Origin: Clostridium sp. DSM 17811
GTDB lineage: Bacteria; Bacillota; Clostridia; Clostridiales; Clostridiaceae
Direction of reading: 5' to 3'
Length of the DNA: 64,000 nt
Assembly (NCBI RefSeq): GCF_018861905.1
Contig: NZ_JAHLDU010000001.1
Span: 372,001 to 436,000, forward strand
Both the position numbers and the translations under genes were made by a program. The notes beneath the pieces were generated by a model, which saw nothing but the letters and a program-made list of their open reading frames with translations, ran no database searches and was not told the origin of the DNA. This document shows positions 63,876-64,000 of the stretch, one piece after another (position 1 is the first letter of the stretch; each line of letters begins with the position of its first letter).

Positions 63876-64000
63876 TTATTCATTAGCATAAAAGATTGCC
63901 TCATAGTATGCATCTGGCAACCACTTTTCATCTAATTCTAGTTGTTTAGAAATTTTTGATACCTCATCCCATTTGCCTTCTTCATAATTTATAATTAAAT
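63876..64000 (-). CDS. C-terminal end of a probable EAL-HDOD (YuxH-like) signalling protein
   Basis: Only the last 41 codons are visible, running off the right edge. They read LIINYEEGKWDEVSKISKQL then DEKWLPDAYYEAIFYANE. The pattern YE.G.WDEV...(A)..L.L.....PD.Y.EA..(W/Y)A closely fits the C-terminus of EAL-HDOD (COG3434) proteins. The assignment rests on this tail alone and needs the rest of the gene. If right, it adds another cyclic-di-GMP-related gene to the window. Confidence 0.55.
   Translation of the reverse strand, partial: LIINYEEGKWDEVSKISKQLELDEKWLPDAYYEAIFYANE

Overview
The window comes from a low-GC, spore-former-like Firmicute, most likely Clostridium sensu stricto. The basis is strongly AT-rich codon use, AGGAGG-type ribosome binding sites, a T-box leader on thrS, a ZTP riboswitch, AddAB rather than RecBCD, a ComFB-family protein and an HPr with the Gram-positive Ser46 region. 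No rRNA, tRNA, CRISPR array or prophage was seen.

Layout. 1-2.2 kb: start of a CNNM/CorC membrane protein, a tiny membrane protein and an anchored SGNH hydrolase. 2.3-29.8 kb: an exopolysaccharide (EPS) locus, nearly all on the minus strand. Read in its transcription direction it has galU, a priming sugar transferase, rfbA-rfbB-rfbC, a glycosyltransferase/pyruvyltransferase fusion, a Wzx flippase, three GT2 enzymes, Wzz, a BY-kinase, a Cps2T-like and a GT4 glycosyltransferase and a Wzy-like polymerase. The locus is then interrupted, and continues with rfbD, two glycosyltransferase remnants, a MacB-like ABC pair and a CapD-type dehydratase. The interruption is three tandem plus-strand genes for right-handed beta-helix proteins (8.6-12.9 kb). 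The first is preceded by a clear cyclic di-GMP-I riboswitch; the second has ATC where its paralogue has ATG.

30-37 kb: YihY-like membrane protein, a carbon-nitrogen hydrolase, a 1-kb noncoding region holding two evenly spaced modules of DnaA-box-like sites, a frameshifted thioredoxin-reductase-like gene resembling the ferredoxin-dependent type, glutathione peroxidase, and an AICAR formyltransferase behind a ZTP riboswitch. 37-50.6 kb: sbcCD and addAB (DNA end processing). 50.9-56.5 kb: a ComFB-family protein, phosphoglucomutase, an IS200-like (RAYT) transposase surrounded by GGGGACGGTTAAC motifs, and a PAS-GGDEF-EAL protein. 57-64 kb: T-box/thrS, glnS, a Gfo/Idh/MocA oxidoreductase, HPr, and the C-terminus of a probable EAL-HDOD protein.

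Themes. (1) c-di-GMP: one riboswitch, one GGDEF-EAL enzyme, one ComFB-family candidate receptor and one probable EAL-HDOD protein share the window with an EPS locus, so c-di-GMP control of the beta-helix proteins and EPS is a natural hypothesis. (2) Dispersed noncoding elements: a family of ~225-bp imperfect palindromes (three copies plus a related fourth and two half copies) sits just downstream of genes, and one copy carries two nested 46-bp mini-elements that differ by a compensatory base-pair change. (3) A REP-like motif accompanies the RAYT transposase, with a weaker look-alike inside addA. All assignments are from reading the sequence; no database search was run.
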